NCBI RefSeq assembly: GCF_030687575.1
Contig: NZ_CP117439.1
Coordinates: 3,773,501 to 3,837,500, forward strand
Direction of reading: 5' to 3'
Length of the DNA: 64,000 bases
From: Pseudomonas sp. FP2309
GTDB taxonomy: Bacteria; Pseudomonadota; Gammaproteobacteria; Pseudomonadales; Pseudomonadaceae
A program made the position numbers and the translations under genes. This document shows positions 1-8,615 of the stretch, piece after piece. The notes under the pieces were generated by a model, which saw nothing but the letters and a program-made list of their open reading frames with translations, had not been told where the DNA came from and did no database searches. How positions within the stretch are numbered: position 1 is the first letter of the stretch; every line of letters begins with the position of its first letter.

Positions 1-1
1 G

Positions 2-61
2 GGCACGGCGCAGCGCACCAAAACCATTGCGGATACGTTAACGGGGCTGACCCATGCGTAG
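2..61 (+). CDS. 3' end of an unidentified gene
   Basis: An open frame enters from the left edge and ends at TAG 59-61. It encodes 19 residues (GTAQRTKTIADTLTGLTHA). Codon use is ordinary for Pseudomonas. Too little is present to assign a family, and only the absence of stops and the position just before a repeat element support it as coding. Confidence 0.4.
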   Translation, partial: GTAQRTKTIADTLTGLTHA

Positions 62-90
62 GGCGGTCTTAAGGCAACCACCTCCGTGCG

Positions 91-150
91 TGGTGAGCGG
101 GCTTGCCCCGCGCCGGGCCGCGAAGCAGCCCCCCTTGGTGGGGGGGCGTT
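91..150. repeat. REP-type extragenic repeat
   Basis: Contains GTGAGCGGGCTTGCCCCGCG followed by GCGAAGCAGCCCC and a G/C-rich hairpin. This is the abundant extragenic repeat of the P. fluorescens group; related copies are at 3192-3285 and 13680-13724. It lies between the upstream gene end and the promoter of the efflux pump. It may also act as a transcription barrier. Confidence 0.65.
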
Positions 151-349
151 CGTTTCGGCACTGAATAACGCGCAAAACGCGACGCCATGCGCTATCGAGG
201 CGACTCGCTCAGGGGCATCGCATCGATAGCACTGATGATTACTATCGAACCGCTCGCCTATGGCGCCACTGCAACCGATTCCTATAATCGCCTCCCATTC
301 TTCTCCTGCGCCTGTCTTCAGGCGCCATCCCCCTCTTGGAACTCAATAC

Positions 350-1576
350 ATGCCAAGCGCGAGCCAGGCCCCCAGCGGCCTTCCCGAACATAATCAACAA
401 AGTGTCAAACAGCAGTGGCTGGCCATACTTTCGGTTGCCGTGGGGGCCTTTGCCCTGGTGACCAGTGAATTTCTGCCGGTGGGTGTGCTCAACGATGTCG
501 CTGCCGACCTCGGTATCAGCGCCGGCCATGCGGGCCTGATGGTGACGCTGCCCGGCATCATGGCCGCCCTTGCTGCGCCGTTTCTGTCGGTGAGCATCGG
601 CACCATGGACCGGCGTTATCTGCTGATCGGCCTGACGCTGATCATGATCATCGCCAACTCGGTGGTGGCCTTTGCCGGCGACTTCAACCTGCTGTTGTTG
701 GGCCGTGTGTTGCTGGGTATCAGCATCGGCGGTTTCTGGGCCACGGCGATTGCCCTGAGCGGCCGCCTGGCGCCCAAGGGTGTGGGCGTGGCCAAGGCCA
801 CCTCGATCATCATGATGGGCGTGACCCTGGCCACCGTGCTCGGCGTGCCCGTCGGCACCTGGCTCAGTGGTTTGATGGGCTGGCGCATGACGTTTCTGGT
901 GACGGCGCTGGTGGGCATCCCGGTGTTGCTGGCGCAGGTATTCCTGCTGCCGCGGCTCACCCCGGAGAAGGCCATTCGCGTCAGTGACCTGCCGGCGTTG
1001 TTTTTCAACCCGCAGGCGCGGGTCGGTTTGATCGCGGTGCTGCTGATTGGCCTGGCGCACTTTGCCGCCTACACGTACGTCGCACCGTTCTTCAAGCACA
1101 GTTCCGGGTTTGACGGCCCGACCATTGGTTCGCTGCTGTTGCTGTATGGCGTGGCGGGGGTGATGGGCAATGTGTTTGCCGGGTTCGCGGCCAACCGCAG
1201 CGTGCGGCACACCCTGCTGCTGGTGGCGCTGATGATCGGCACCAGCACCGCGCTGTTCCCGTACTTCGCCACCGGCATGACCGGCGCGGCGATGCTGATC
1301 GCGCTGTGGGGCTTCGCTTTTGGTGCGTTCCCGGCCTGCGCGAGCATTTGGATGTTTGTGGTGGCGCCCAAGGATGTCGAACGCGGCATGCCGCTGTTCG
1401 TCGCGCTGTTCCAGGTGATTATTGCGTTGGGCTCGTTCTTTGGCGGGCAGATCGTCGACCAGATGGGCAGCGCGGTGCTGTTGAGCCTGGCCACGGCCCT
1501 GGTGGGCTGCGGTTTTGTGACGGTGCTGGTGTTGGGGCGCAACATCAGTAACAGCCTGTCGGCACAGCCCTGCTAG
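350..1576 (+). CDS. MFS transporter, DHA1 family, NepI-like
   Basis: A 408-residue inner-membrane exporter with about 12 hydrophobic segments. The N-terminus keeps the family pattern EFLPVGVLNDVAADLGIS. The loop after helix 2 has the motif-A-like MDRRYLLIG, and helix 4 carries GRVLLGISIGGFWA, close to the E. coli purine-ribonucleoside efflux pump NepI and its YdhP relatives. The frame is open from 260, but I chose ATG 350: residues after it begin the normal MFS N-terminus, while the 30 preceding codons look non-coding. It stands alone with no adjacent regulator. The substrate cannot be read from sequence; purine ribonucleosides, sugars or drugs are all possible. Confidence 0.85.
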   Translation: MPSASQAPSGLPEHNQQSVKQQWLAILSVAVGAFALVTSEFLPVGVLNDVAADLGISAGHAGLMVTLPGIMAALAAPFLSVSIGTMDRRYLLIGLTLIMIIANSVVAFAGDFNLLLLGRVLLGISIGGFWATAIALSGRLAPKGVGVAKATSIIMMGVTLATVLGVPVGTWLSGLMGWRMTFLVTALVGIPVLLAQVFLLPRLTPEKAIRVSDLPALFFNPQARVGLIAVLLIGLAHFAAYTYVAPFFKHSSGFDGPTIGSLLLLYGVAGVMGNVFAGFAANRSVRHTLLLVALMIGTSTALFPYFATGMTGAAMLIALWGFAFGAFPACASIWMFVVAPKDVERGMPLFVALFQVIIALGSFFGGQIVDQMGSAVLLSLATALVGCGFVTVLVLGRNISNSLSAQPC

Positions 1577-1634
1577 GCATTGGCTGCGGTTTTTAAGCTG
1601 GTATCATCCGGGCACGTATAACCAGGTAGCCCCC

Positions 1635-1796
1635 ATGAATCGCCAGAAAAAACTGCAGCAGTTGTTCAAGGCCAAGGCCAAAAAGGCCAGCGCCAAATTG
1701 GCGCCCAAATCCAAAGACAAATACATCAGCAAAGCGGAACGGGAAAAGCTGGCGGCGCAGGCCGATCAGGCGCCCAGCCTTTCCCCGCAGGACTGA
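1635..1796 (+). CDS. DUF2986 family small basic protein
   Basis: A 53-residue, lysine/alanine-rich protein starting MNRQKKLQQLFKAKAKKASA. It has the family core KLAPKSKDKYISKAERE in mid-protein and an acidic tail. The function of DUF2986 is unknown; the composition suggests a nucleic-acid- or ribosome-associated protein, which is inference. It starts 58 bp after the efflux pump stop and is convergent with the transporter pseudogene, whose end is only 1 bp away. Confidence 0.8.
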   Translation: MNRQKKLQQLFKAKAKKASAKLAPKSKDKYISKAEREKLAAQADQAPSLSPQD

Positions 1797-1797
1797 C

Positions 1798-3009
1798 TCA
1801 GCAACCGCTCAACGCCACCTGCGGCCGCTCGCCCGCAAAGAAGAACGGCCGCAACCGCACGCCCACGCCGTTACCGATAAACGCCGCCACCAGCCACACC
1901 CAGCCATGCAGGCTGCCCGAGGCGATGCCGCTGAAGTACGCGCCGATGTTGCAGCCGTACGCCAGGCGCGAGCCATAACCGAGCAGCAGGCCGCCGATCA
2001 CCGCGGCGATCAGCGAACGGGCCGGGATCTTCAGGCTGGGCGCGAAACGCCCGGCCAGGCCGGCGGCCAACAGCGCGCCGAGGACGATGCCAATGTCCAT
2101 GACGCTGGTGATGTCTTCCCATACCGGCGCCGCCAGGGCCTTGGCATTGCCCGGCATTTGCCAGAACGCCCAGGCGCTCACATCCACACCCAGGCCGCTC
2201 GCCACTTTGGCGCCCCACAGCGCGAACGCCGAGGTAATGCCCCACGGCCGCCCGGCGAGTGCGAGGGTGGCGTAGTTGAGCAGCGCCAGGCCAATCGCGC
2301 CCTACACCAATGGCCACGGACCGCGCAGAAAGCGGCGCAGGCCCTGGCGCTCACTTTTCACACCCTCTTCAAGCTGGCCATGACGGCGCTTTTCCAGGCG
2401 TACGGTGAGCGCCGCGATGAGCGCGAACATCGCCAGGCTGGCAAGCAACGCCGGCACCACGCCAAAGCTTTTGACGATGGACACCGCGGGGAACGCCGGC
2501 AACGCAAACCACCAATCCACATGGTGCGTGGCGATCAGCGAACCGCAGATAAAGAACAACAACGTCACCAGCATGCGCGCATTACCGCCGCCCACGGTGA
2601 ACAGCGTGCCGGAGGCGCAACCGCCGCCCAACTGCATGCCAATGCCGAAAATAAACGCACCGAACACCACCGACACCCCGGCCGGCGCCACCAGCCCGGT
2701 CACCGGCTGGCCGAATAGCGTGCCCGCGCCCAGCGCCGGGAAGAACAGCAACACCGCCAGCGCGAGCATGACCATCTGCGCGCGCAAGCCAGCGCCGCGG
2801 CGCTCGTTGATAAACACGCGCCAGGCCGAGGTGAAGCCGAAGGCCGCGTGGTAGAGGGTCAGGCCCAGCGCGGCGCCGACCACCAGCAACAGCACCTGGC
2901 GCGAACTAACGGCGTTTTGCAGGAACACGGCGCCCAGCACCAGGAGGATAAAGGCCAGCAGCGGCGCGACAGGTTTGCGCACGGGAGTGATGGGGAGGGA
3001 GGTACTCAT
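1798..3009 (-). pseudogene. YeeE/YedE (TsuA-type) transporter with in-frame amber stop
   Basis: Reading through one TAG codon (complement of CTA 2302-2304) gives a continuous 403-residue protein with no frame change. The first 235 codons end at GPWPLV-stop; the next 168 resume with GAIGLALLNYATLALAGR. Both halves carry the family's Gly/Cys signatures: GIGMQLGGGCASG in the first and LAYGCNIGAYFSGIASG in the second. In TsuA these Cys-containing loops pass thiosulfate across the inner membrane. The family usually has Trp at the interrupted place, so TGG to TAG is the likely single mutation. It is probably a recent nonsense mutation, since both halves are otherwise intact; a sequencing error or suppression cannot be excluded. 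Confidence 0.82.
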
Positions 3010-3191
3010 GGGTCTCTCGATTCAATTCAAAGAATGGCGGTGAGTATAAAGCAGCCTCCAGTGGGTAGGGGCATCGACCACCTTGCATCGGGCCGTGGGG
3101 GGATGCCAGTATCCGCCGCATGACAGGTCGGGGCGCATACCGTGGGCGCTGTCGCGAACGCCTCAACGCCGTCCATGAAGTGAGCCGCCTC

Positions 3192-3285
3192 ACAGGTGAA
3201 TGGAGCCTGCTCGCGTTGGGTCGCGAAGCAGCCTCACGATGGGACTGCTGCGCAGTCTCGCGCGGGACAAGCCCGCTCGCCACAG
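3192..3285. repeat. REP-type extragenic repeat pair
   Basis: On the minus strand it reads GTGGCGAGCGGGCTTGTCCC, then a small dyad (GACTGCTGCGCAGTC on plus) and CTGCTTCGCGACCC. It belongs to the same repeat family as 91-150 and sits in the 355-bp gap between the transporter pseudogene and the DUF1289 gene. Nothing else was recognised in that gap apart from the region that must hold the pseudogene's promoter. Confidence 0.6.
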
Positions 3286-3364
3286 GGTATGTTTTGCACT
3301 TTCTACGGCTTGACTGACTGGCACACAGGCGTCCGCCCCTTTACTCCATACCCCAGGTGCAACC

Positions 3365-3544
3365 GTGGCCAAAGACATCGAAAACCCATGCGTTTCAACC
3401 TGCCAGCTCAGCGGCGACCTGTGCGTCAGCTGCGGGCGCACCAAGGACGACATTCGTAAATGGAAGCGCATGAAGCGCCCCGAAAAAATGGCCGCCGTGC
3501 AACGCGCAACTCAGCGTTTGAAAGCGTTGAAAAAGGCCAGGTAA
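3365..3544 (+). CDS. DUF1289 family protein
   Basis: A 59-residue protein from a GTG start (VAKDIENPCVSTCQLSG). Four cysteines in the pattern C-x3-C-x6-C-x2-C, followed by GRTKDDIRKWKRM, define DUF1289, a small putative Fe-S or zinc protein of unknown function. GTG 3365 is the only start that keeps all four Cys at the N-terminus; a weak AGG lies upstream. It converges on the nuclease gene. Confidence 0.85.
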   Translation: MAKDIENPCVSTCQLSGDLCVSCGRTKDDIRKWKRMKRPEKMAAVQRATQRLKALKKAR

Positions 3545-3588
3545 GGCGGGTCACACGACCGGCCTTGAGCGAGATGCGCCGCCGTTGA

Positions 3589-4383
3589 TCAACCGCGCCC
3601 CACCGACCCCGATACCGGAAGATCACCCAGCAACTTAAGCCCGGTGGTCTTCACAAAGGTGGCGTAATCCATCGGCCGTTGAATGCGCGTTTCGGCATTG
3701 GGCAGCACGTAGGCCCAGGCGCGTTTGGACGAGGCGTCGTACACCAGTTTGAACAGGCGCGTTGGCACCCAGACCTTGTTGTCGCCGAGGGTGCCGTGGC
3801 CGGCATCGAACAATGGCCCGGTGAATACAAATACATCGCCGCCGGCGCGCACGGCGAATTTGCGCACGTCGGCCTCGACCTTGCTCCAGATCTTGCGGTT
3901 GTTGGTGGGGTCCTGGGGCACCATGTTCGACAGCGCGAACGACTGGGCCATGGCCTTGGCGTCAGGCGCATCGGCCGCCGGCGCCTGGTGGCCACGGTCC
4001 ATGGCCGGGTGTTGACCGCGATAGTCGCTCAACTCCGCGCGCCCATTCCTGGGGATACGCGGGTCGGCGTAAAAATGGTTGGTGCGCTCTTCGCCCTTGG
4101 CGTCCTTGAGCTGGCGAGCGTTCAAGCGTTCGACCACCAGCAGCGGGGTTTTGCTGGTTTGCGAATACAGCACGGCGAAATGATCGGAACACAGGGCAAG
4201 AGGTTTCATACCCGCAGGGACGGTGGCGGTGTTGATCGGGGCGGCGGGGAAGATATCGGCGCAGCTGTCGAACGAAAGGCGTTGCTCCTGGCTGGAATAG
4301 AGGTCCATCGCCCCCCGGGCATGTGCCCCGGCGGATAGAAATACAAGGCTTGAGAGCGCGACTGCAATGCTGCGTAAGTGCAT
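3589..4383 (-). CDS. secreted DNA/RNA non-specific endonuclease
   Basis: 264 residues beginning with a Sec signal peptide (MHLRSIAVALSSLVFLSAGAHA). The catalytic DRGHQAPAAD is followed by NMVPQDPTNNRKIW, which is the beta-beta-alpha-metal (NucA / Serratia nuclease) active site with general-base His and metal-ligand Asn. It should cleave nucleic acids in the periplasm or outside the cell, for nutrient scavenging or defence. No immunity partner is adjacent, which is expected for an exported enzyme. It is divergent from the sigma factor gene with a 271-bp intergenic region. Confidence 0.88.
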   Translation of the reverse strand: MHLRSIAVALSSLVFLSAGAHARGAMDLYSSQEQRLSFDSCADIFPAAPINTATVPAGMKPLALCSDHFAVLYSQTSKTPLLVVERLNARQLKDAKGEERTNHFYADPRIPRNGRAELSDYRGQHPAMDRGHQAPAADAPDAKAMAQSFALSNMVPQDPTNNRKIWSKVEADVRKFAVRAGGDVFVFTGPLFDAGHGTLGDNKVWVPTRLFKLVYDASSKRAWAYVLPNAETRIQRPMDYATFVKTTGLKLLGDLPVSGSVGRG

Positions 4384-4622
4384 GTTTTTAAATCTTATCG
4401 TGAGGATTGAGCGGGACCTATGGACCCTGACTTTGCACTTTAGTGCGGCGGCCGGCGTTACACCCGGGCACTCGGTTTGCCGCTGGCCGACAGTCAGCCC
4501 CGCGGATAGCGTTCAGCTGCGTCGATTCAGCGAGGGAATCCGTTCGGCGGGCCGATTTCAGGGCTTTACGACACAATTGATCCGGCCACGCTTGCTTTCG
4601 CTGATGGCACACCGCTAATCTT

Positions 4623-4641
4623 GCGAATAATTCTTATCCGC
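4623..4641. promoter_or_regulatory. candidate Fur box
   Basis: A 19-bp imperfect palindrome, GCGAATAATTCTTATCCGC, 14 bp before the sigma factor start. It resembles the GATAATGATAATCATTATC Fur consensus, and the reverse complement matches itself at 14 of 19 positions. Position and the downstream iron-uptake genes support Fur control. Confidence 0.55.
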
Positions 4642-4654
4642 AGACGTACCTATC

Positions 4655-5176
4655 ATGTCGGCCAGCGACCTTCCCCTGAATCAGGCCGTCCATGCGCTCT
4701 ACACCGAGCACCATGGCTGGTTGTTCGGCTGGCTGCGAAAAAAACTCGGCTGTCCGCATAACGCTGCGGACCTTTCCCACGACACGTTTGTGCGCATCCT
4801 CGCGTCGCGCGACGCTCTGGGCGCCGTGCGCGAGCCGCGTGCCTTCCTCACGACCACGGCCCGCCACCTGATCATCGACCGGGCACGCCGCCGTCAGTTG
4901 GAAGACGCCTACCTGCGCGAACTCGCCCTGACCATCGACATGATGGAGCAGTGTCAGCAGTCACCGGAACAGATCCTGGTCACCCTCCAAGCGCTGGAGC
5001 AGATCGCCTTTGTCCTCGACGGGCTGGCGCTGAAGGCGCGGCAGGCGTTCCTGTTGTACTTCCTTGAGGGCCTGCGCCAACGCGACATCGCCAGCCGCCT
5101 GGGGATTTCCGAGCGCATGGTGCGCAAACACCTGATGAGTGCGCTGCTGCACTGCCACCACGCGCTGGACGTATGA
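4655..5176 (+). CDS. ECF sigma factor, FecI family
   Basis: A 173-residue sigma-70-like factor. Region 2 covers about residues 10-75, with the iron-starvation-type motif LSHDTFVRIL followed by EPRAFLTTTARHLIIDRARRR. Region 4 covers about 110-165, with the HTH QRDIASRLGISERMVRKHL. It should direct RNA polymerase to the downstream receptor gene when a ferric siderophore is bound. It overlaps the anti-sigma gene by 4 bp (ATGA), so the two are translationally coupled. The ribosome-binding site is weak, and a Fur-like dyad sits directly upstream. Confidence 0.93.
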   Translation: MSASDLPLNQAVHALYTEHHGWLFGWLRKKLGCPHNAADLSHDTFVRILASRDALGAVREPRAFLTTTARHLIIDRARRRQLEDAYLRELALTIDMMEQCQQSPEQILVTLQALEQIAFVLDGLALKARQAFLLYFLEGLRQRDIASRLGISERMVRKHLMSALLHCHHALDV

Positions 5177-6123
5177 GCGCCGACCTCGACCAGCAGGCCG
5201 CCAACTGGGTGATTCGCCTGAACGAAGGCCACCTCAGCGAGCGCGAGCAACAGCAATTTGAACGCTGGAAGGCCGCCGACCCACAGCACGCGGCGGCGTT
5301 TGAGCGCCTGCAAGGGTTCGTGGGGCGCCTGCAGGCATTGCGCCCGCAACAGGCGCCGGTGCAGGCTGCACTGGAAGCCGCCCGCGTACGCCGACGCAAT
5401 CCCGCCGGCCGCGTGCTGCTGGGCCTGTTGCTGGCGTTGCCGATAGCCTTGGCACTGCGCACGTATCCACCGAGCTACCTGCTGGCCGACCAGCGCACCG
5501 CGCCGGCCGAATGGAGGCGCGTGAACCTGGAGGACGGCTCGCAACTGACCCTCAGCGGCAACAGCGCGGTGGACCTGACCTTCAACGGCCAACAACGCCA
5601 GGTGCGCTTGCTGCAAGGCGAAATCCTGGTGCAGGTGGCCCACGACGCCACGCGGCCTTTTGTGGTGGTGACCGACGACGGCCAGATGCGCGCCCTCGGC
5701 ACGCGTTTCACGGTCAGGCGCGAAACACCGGGCACGCTGCTGACGATGCTCGAATCGAGCGTCGCGGCCACCGACGCCGGCCATCACAGCGCCGTGAACG
5801 TCAGTGCCGGCGAACAGGCGCGCATCACACCGGACACGGTCAAACTGCTGGGCAACATCGACACGCGCACCACAAATGACGCCTGGCACTACCGGCAGTT
5901 GGTGGTGCAGGACCGGCCCTTGCCCGAAGTCCTGGATGAACTGGCGCGTCAATATCGCGGCCATGTGCAGTTCGATCGCGAGCAATTGGCCGACCTGCGC
6001 GTGTCCGCCGTGTTGCCCCTGGATAACCCGCGCCGCGCCCTGCAATTGATTGCCGACGGATTGCCGGTGCGCATCCGCACGTTCAGCCCGTTGTGGTTGC
6101 AGATCGAGCGTCACGAAAAATAA
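5173..6123 (+). CDS. FecR-type anti-sigma regulator
   Basis: 316 residues. The cytoplasmic N-terminal part has the DUF4880-like core (QQAANWVIRLNEGHLSERE, then FERWKAADPQHAAAF). One membrane segment (RVLLGLLLALPIALALR) lies near residues 76-92. The periplasmic FecR domain (EDGSQLTLSGNSAVDL) is followed by a C-terminal STN-interacting region. It transmits the signal from the outer-membrane receptor to the sigma factor. Order and overlap with the sigma gene are typical of cell-surface signalling systems. Confidence 0.93.
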   Translation: MSADLDQQAANWVIRLNEGHLSEREQQQFERWKAADPQHAAAFERLQGFVGRLQALRPQQAPVQAALEAARVRRRNPAGRVLLGLLLALPIALALRTYPPSYLLADQRTAPAEWRRVNLEDGSQLTLSGNSAVDLTFNGQQRQVRLLQGEILVQVAHDATRPFVVVTDDGQMRALGTRFTVRRETPGTLLTMLESSVAATDAGHHSAVNVSAGEQARITPDTVKLLGNIDTRTTNDAWHYRQLVVQDRPLPEVLDELARQYRGHVQFDREQLADLRVSAVLPLDNPRRALQLIADGLPVRIRTFSPLWLQIERHEK

Positions 6124-6198
6124 TCTCGCGTGCCGGGTTCCGCTTTTGCGTACTGCCCCGTCAAGGAAGAAAGCACTTCAATCACAGGACTGTCTTCC

Positions 6199-8610
6199 AT
6201 GCCGCGCCACTTCCAGCGTTCTCCCTTACCTCTCGCCCTGGCGATCAACCTGGCCAGCGTTGCTGCGCTGAGCCTGGGCCTGTGCGGCCCGGTGGCCGCG
6301 CAGGAAGCGGCGCGTTATGCGATTGCCGCAGGCCCTCTGGGCCCGGCGCTCAACCGGTTCGCCCAACAGGCCCATGTGGCTCTGTTGTTCGACAGTCAAA
6401 CCGTGGCCGGTTTGAGTACGTCAGGCTTGCAAGGCAGTTTCCAGATCGACCTGGGCTTTGCCCAACTGCTGCGCGGCAGTGGTTTACAAGCGGTGCAAGG
6501 CGCCAACGGCTATGTTCTGGTGCCGGTCAACACAGGCGGCTCGCTGGAACTGGCGCCCACAGCCATCACCGGCTTGGCCGAAGAGCGCAGCACCGAGCAC
6601 GTCAAAGGCTATGTGGCCACCCGCAATCTCAGCGCAACCAAGACCGACACCCCAATCATTGAAACGCCGCAATCGCTCTCGGTGGTCACCAGCGACGAGA
6701 TCCGCGACCGGCAATCGGAAACCCTCTCGCAAACCCTCGACCTGACGCCGGGTTTCACCAGCCAACCCACCAGTTTCAACCGCACCTCGGATCGCTTCCG
6801 CATTCGCGGTTTCGATGTGGAATCGGCCACCGGCGGCTCCCTGCGCGATGGCTTGCGCCTGCAAAACAATTCCTACGATGGCGTACAGGAACCTTACGGC
6901 CTGGAACGCGCCGAAGTGATCCGCGGTGCGGCATCGGTGCTGTACGGGCAACTGTCACCGGGCGGTCTGATCAATACCGTGAGCAAACGTCCCAGCCAAA
7001 CGCCCTACCATGAGGTCAACCTGCAAGCCGGGCAGAACAACCGCAAGCAACTGTCCGCCGACTTCACCGGCCCCTTGGGCGACAGCGACACCTTGAGCTA
7101 CCGCCTGACCCTGCTCGACCGCAAGAGCGACACTGCGGCCGATCACATCAACAACGATAAGGTCTACGTCGCCCCGGCCCTGACCTGGCGGCCCAATGAC
7201 GACACCTCGCTGACCCTGCTGTCGTTCTATCAGAAGACCGAAACCGGTTTCTCTGCGCCGCTGCCTTATCAACTGACCAAGGGTGTGGGCAGCGGCCGGT
7301 TCCAGATCGGCCGCCACGACTTTATCGGCGAGCCGGACTACGACGAAATGAACGGCGAGATGTCGGCGCTGGGTTATGAGTTCGAACACCGTTTCGATGA
7401 GCACACGCGCATCAGTCACAAGCTGCGTTACTACCAATCCGACGTGACCTGGCGCTACCTGCAGGTCAATACCGCCGGCACCAACATCGCCACCGCACAG
7501 ACCACCGGCTTGCTGCGCCGCCAATACAGCGACCGCCAAGAGCGCTCGCGGGGCCTGGCCAGCGACACCAACCTTGAAAGCAAATGGCAGTTCGGTGACT
7601 GGCAGCACACCTTCCTGCTGGGCTTCGATGGTTACGACACCAGCTACGACTCGCACAATTTCCGCGGCACCGCCCAGCCGTTGAACCTGGCGACCTATCA
7701 GTACGGCCAGCCAGTGGTGGTCAATAAAAACCCCGCCACCGACCGTGGCTCGCAGATCGACACCCTGCAAAAAGGCATCTACTTCCAGGACCAGATCAAG
7801 TTCGACGAACGCTGGATTTTGCTGTTGGGCGGCCGTCACGACTGGGCCGACCAGCACACCGAGCTGTTCCGCAATGGAGCCGACAGTGGCAAAAGCGATG
7901 AAGCGACCACCTGGCGCGCCGGCCTGGTGTACAAAGCCGACAATGGCCTGGCGCCCTACATCAGCTACAGCGAATCATTCTTTCCGGTGGCCGGCACCAA
8001 CAAGGCCGGAGAGAGCTTTATTCCCACCGAAGGCAAGCAATATGAAATCGGTATCCGCTATCAACCCGAAGGCAGCGCCACGCTGCTGAGTGCGGCGGTG
8101 TACCAGTTGGAGCAGCGCAACGTACTGAGCCAGGACCGCACCGACATCAACTTCTCAGTACAGGTCGGCGAGGTGCGCTCCCGTGGCTTCGAACTGGAAG
8201 CCAAGACCGAAGTCACCCCCAACCTCAGCCTGATCTCGTCCTACGCCTACATCGACGCCCGCATCACCCAAAGCGATATCGCCAGCGAAATCGGCCAGCG
8301 CAGCGAAGACACGCCCTATCACCAAGCCGCCCTCTGGGCCGATTACCGCCTGGCCGCGCTGGGTGTCCCGCAACTGCGCATCGGCGGCGGCGCGCGCTAC
8401 AAGGGCACGACCCAGGCCTCCGGCGTGCCTTCTTCGATGCCGGCCTACACCCTGTACGACGCGCGGGCCAGCTACGAAATCGACCCGCATTGGGAGATCG
8501 CGCTCAACGCCAACAACGTCACCAACAAACGCTATACCTACTGCGAGTTTGCGATTTGCCGGTATGGCGATGAGCGGCAGTTGGTCAGTTCGCTGACGTA
8601 TCGCTGGTAA
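6199..8610 (+). CDS. TonB-dependent ferric-siderophore receptor with signalling domain
   Basis: 803 residues: a signal peptide ending near CGPVAAQ, an STN signalling domain (RYAIAAGPLGPALNRFAQQA, about residues 35-115), a plug (TKTDTPIIETPQSLSVVT), then a beta-barrel ending in aromatic W (SLTYRW). The plug phrase and the C-terminal CEFAICRYGDERQ are like FhuA/FiuA/FoxA hydroxamate receptors, so a ferrichrome- or ferrioxamine-type xenosiderophore is the best guess. I used ATG 6199, where a signal peptide begins, rather than the GTG at 6130. It is the expected target of the sigma factor encoded just upstream. It converges on the LysR gene with a 5-bp gap. Confidence 0.92.
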   Translation: MPRHFQRSPLPLALAINLASVAALSLGLCGPVAAQEAARYAIAAGPLGPALNRFAQQAHVALLFDSQTVAGLSTSGLQGSFQIDLGFAQLLRGSGLQAVQGANGYVLVPVNTGGSLELAPTAITGLAEERSTEHVKGYVATRNLSATKTDTPIIETPQSLSVVTSDEIRDRQSETLSQTLDLTPGFTSQPTSFNRTSDRFRIRGFDVESATGGSLRDGLRLQNNSYDGVQEPYGLERAEVIRGAASVLYGQLSPGGLINTVSKRPSQTPYHEVNLQAGQNNRKQLSADFTGPLGDSDTLSYRLTLLDRKSDTAADHINNDKVYVAPALTWRPNDDTSLTLLSFYQKTETGFSAPLPYQLTKGVGSGRFQIGRHDFIGEPDYDEMNGEMSALGYEFEHRFDEHTRISHKLRYYQSDVTWRYLQVNTAGTNIATAQTTGLLRRQYSDRQERSRGLASDTNLESKWQFGDWQHTFLLGFDGYDTSYDSHNFRGTAQPLNLATYQYGQPVVVNKNPATDRGSQIDTLQKGIYFQDQIKFDERWILLLGGRHDWADQHTELFRNGADSGKSDEATTWRAGLVYKADNGLAPYISYSESFFPVAGTNKAGESFIPTEGKQYEIGIRYQPEGSATLLSAAVYQLEQRNVLSQDRTDINFSVQVGEVRSRGFELEAKTEVTPNLSLISSYAYIDARITQSDIASEIGQRSEDTPYHQAALWADYRLAALGVPQLRIGGGARYKGTTQASGVPSSMPAYTLYDARASYEIDPHWEIALNANNVTNKRYTYCEFAICRYGDERQLVSSLTYRW

Positions 8611-8615
8611 CCGCC

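Noticed and set aside
242..1210. Long open frame on the minus strand opposite the efflux pump (322 codons)
   Set aside because: Gln/His/Arg-rich composition typical of the antisense of a high-GC gene; the plus strand has a complete MFS protein.
4954..6114. 386-codon minus-strand frame over the sigma and FecR genes
   Set aside because: Antisense shadow of two well-supported genes; no motif.
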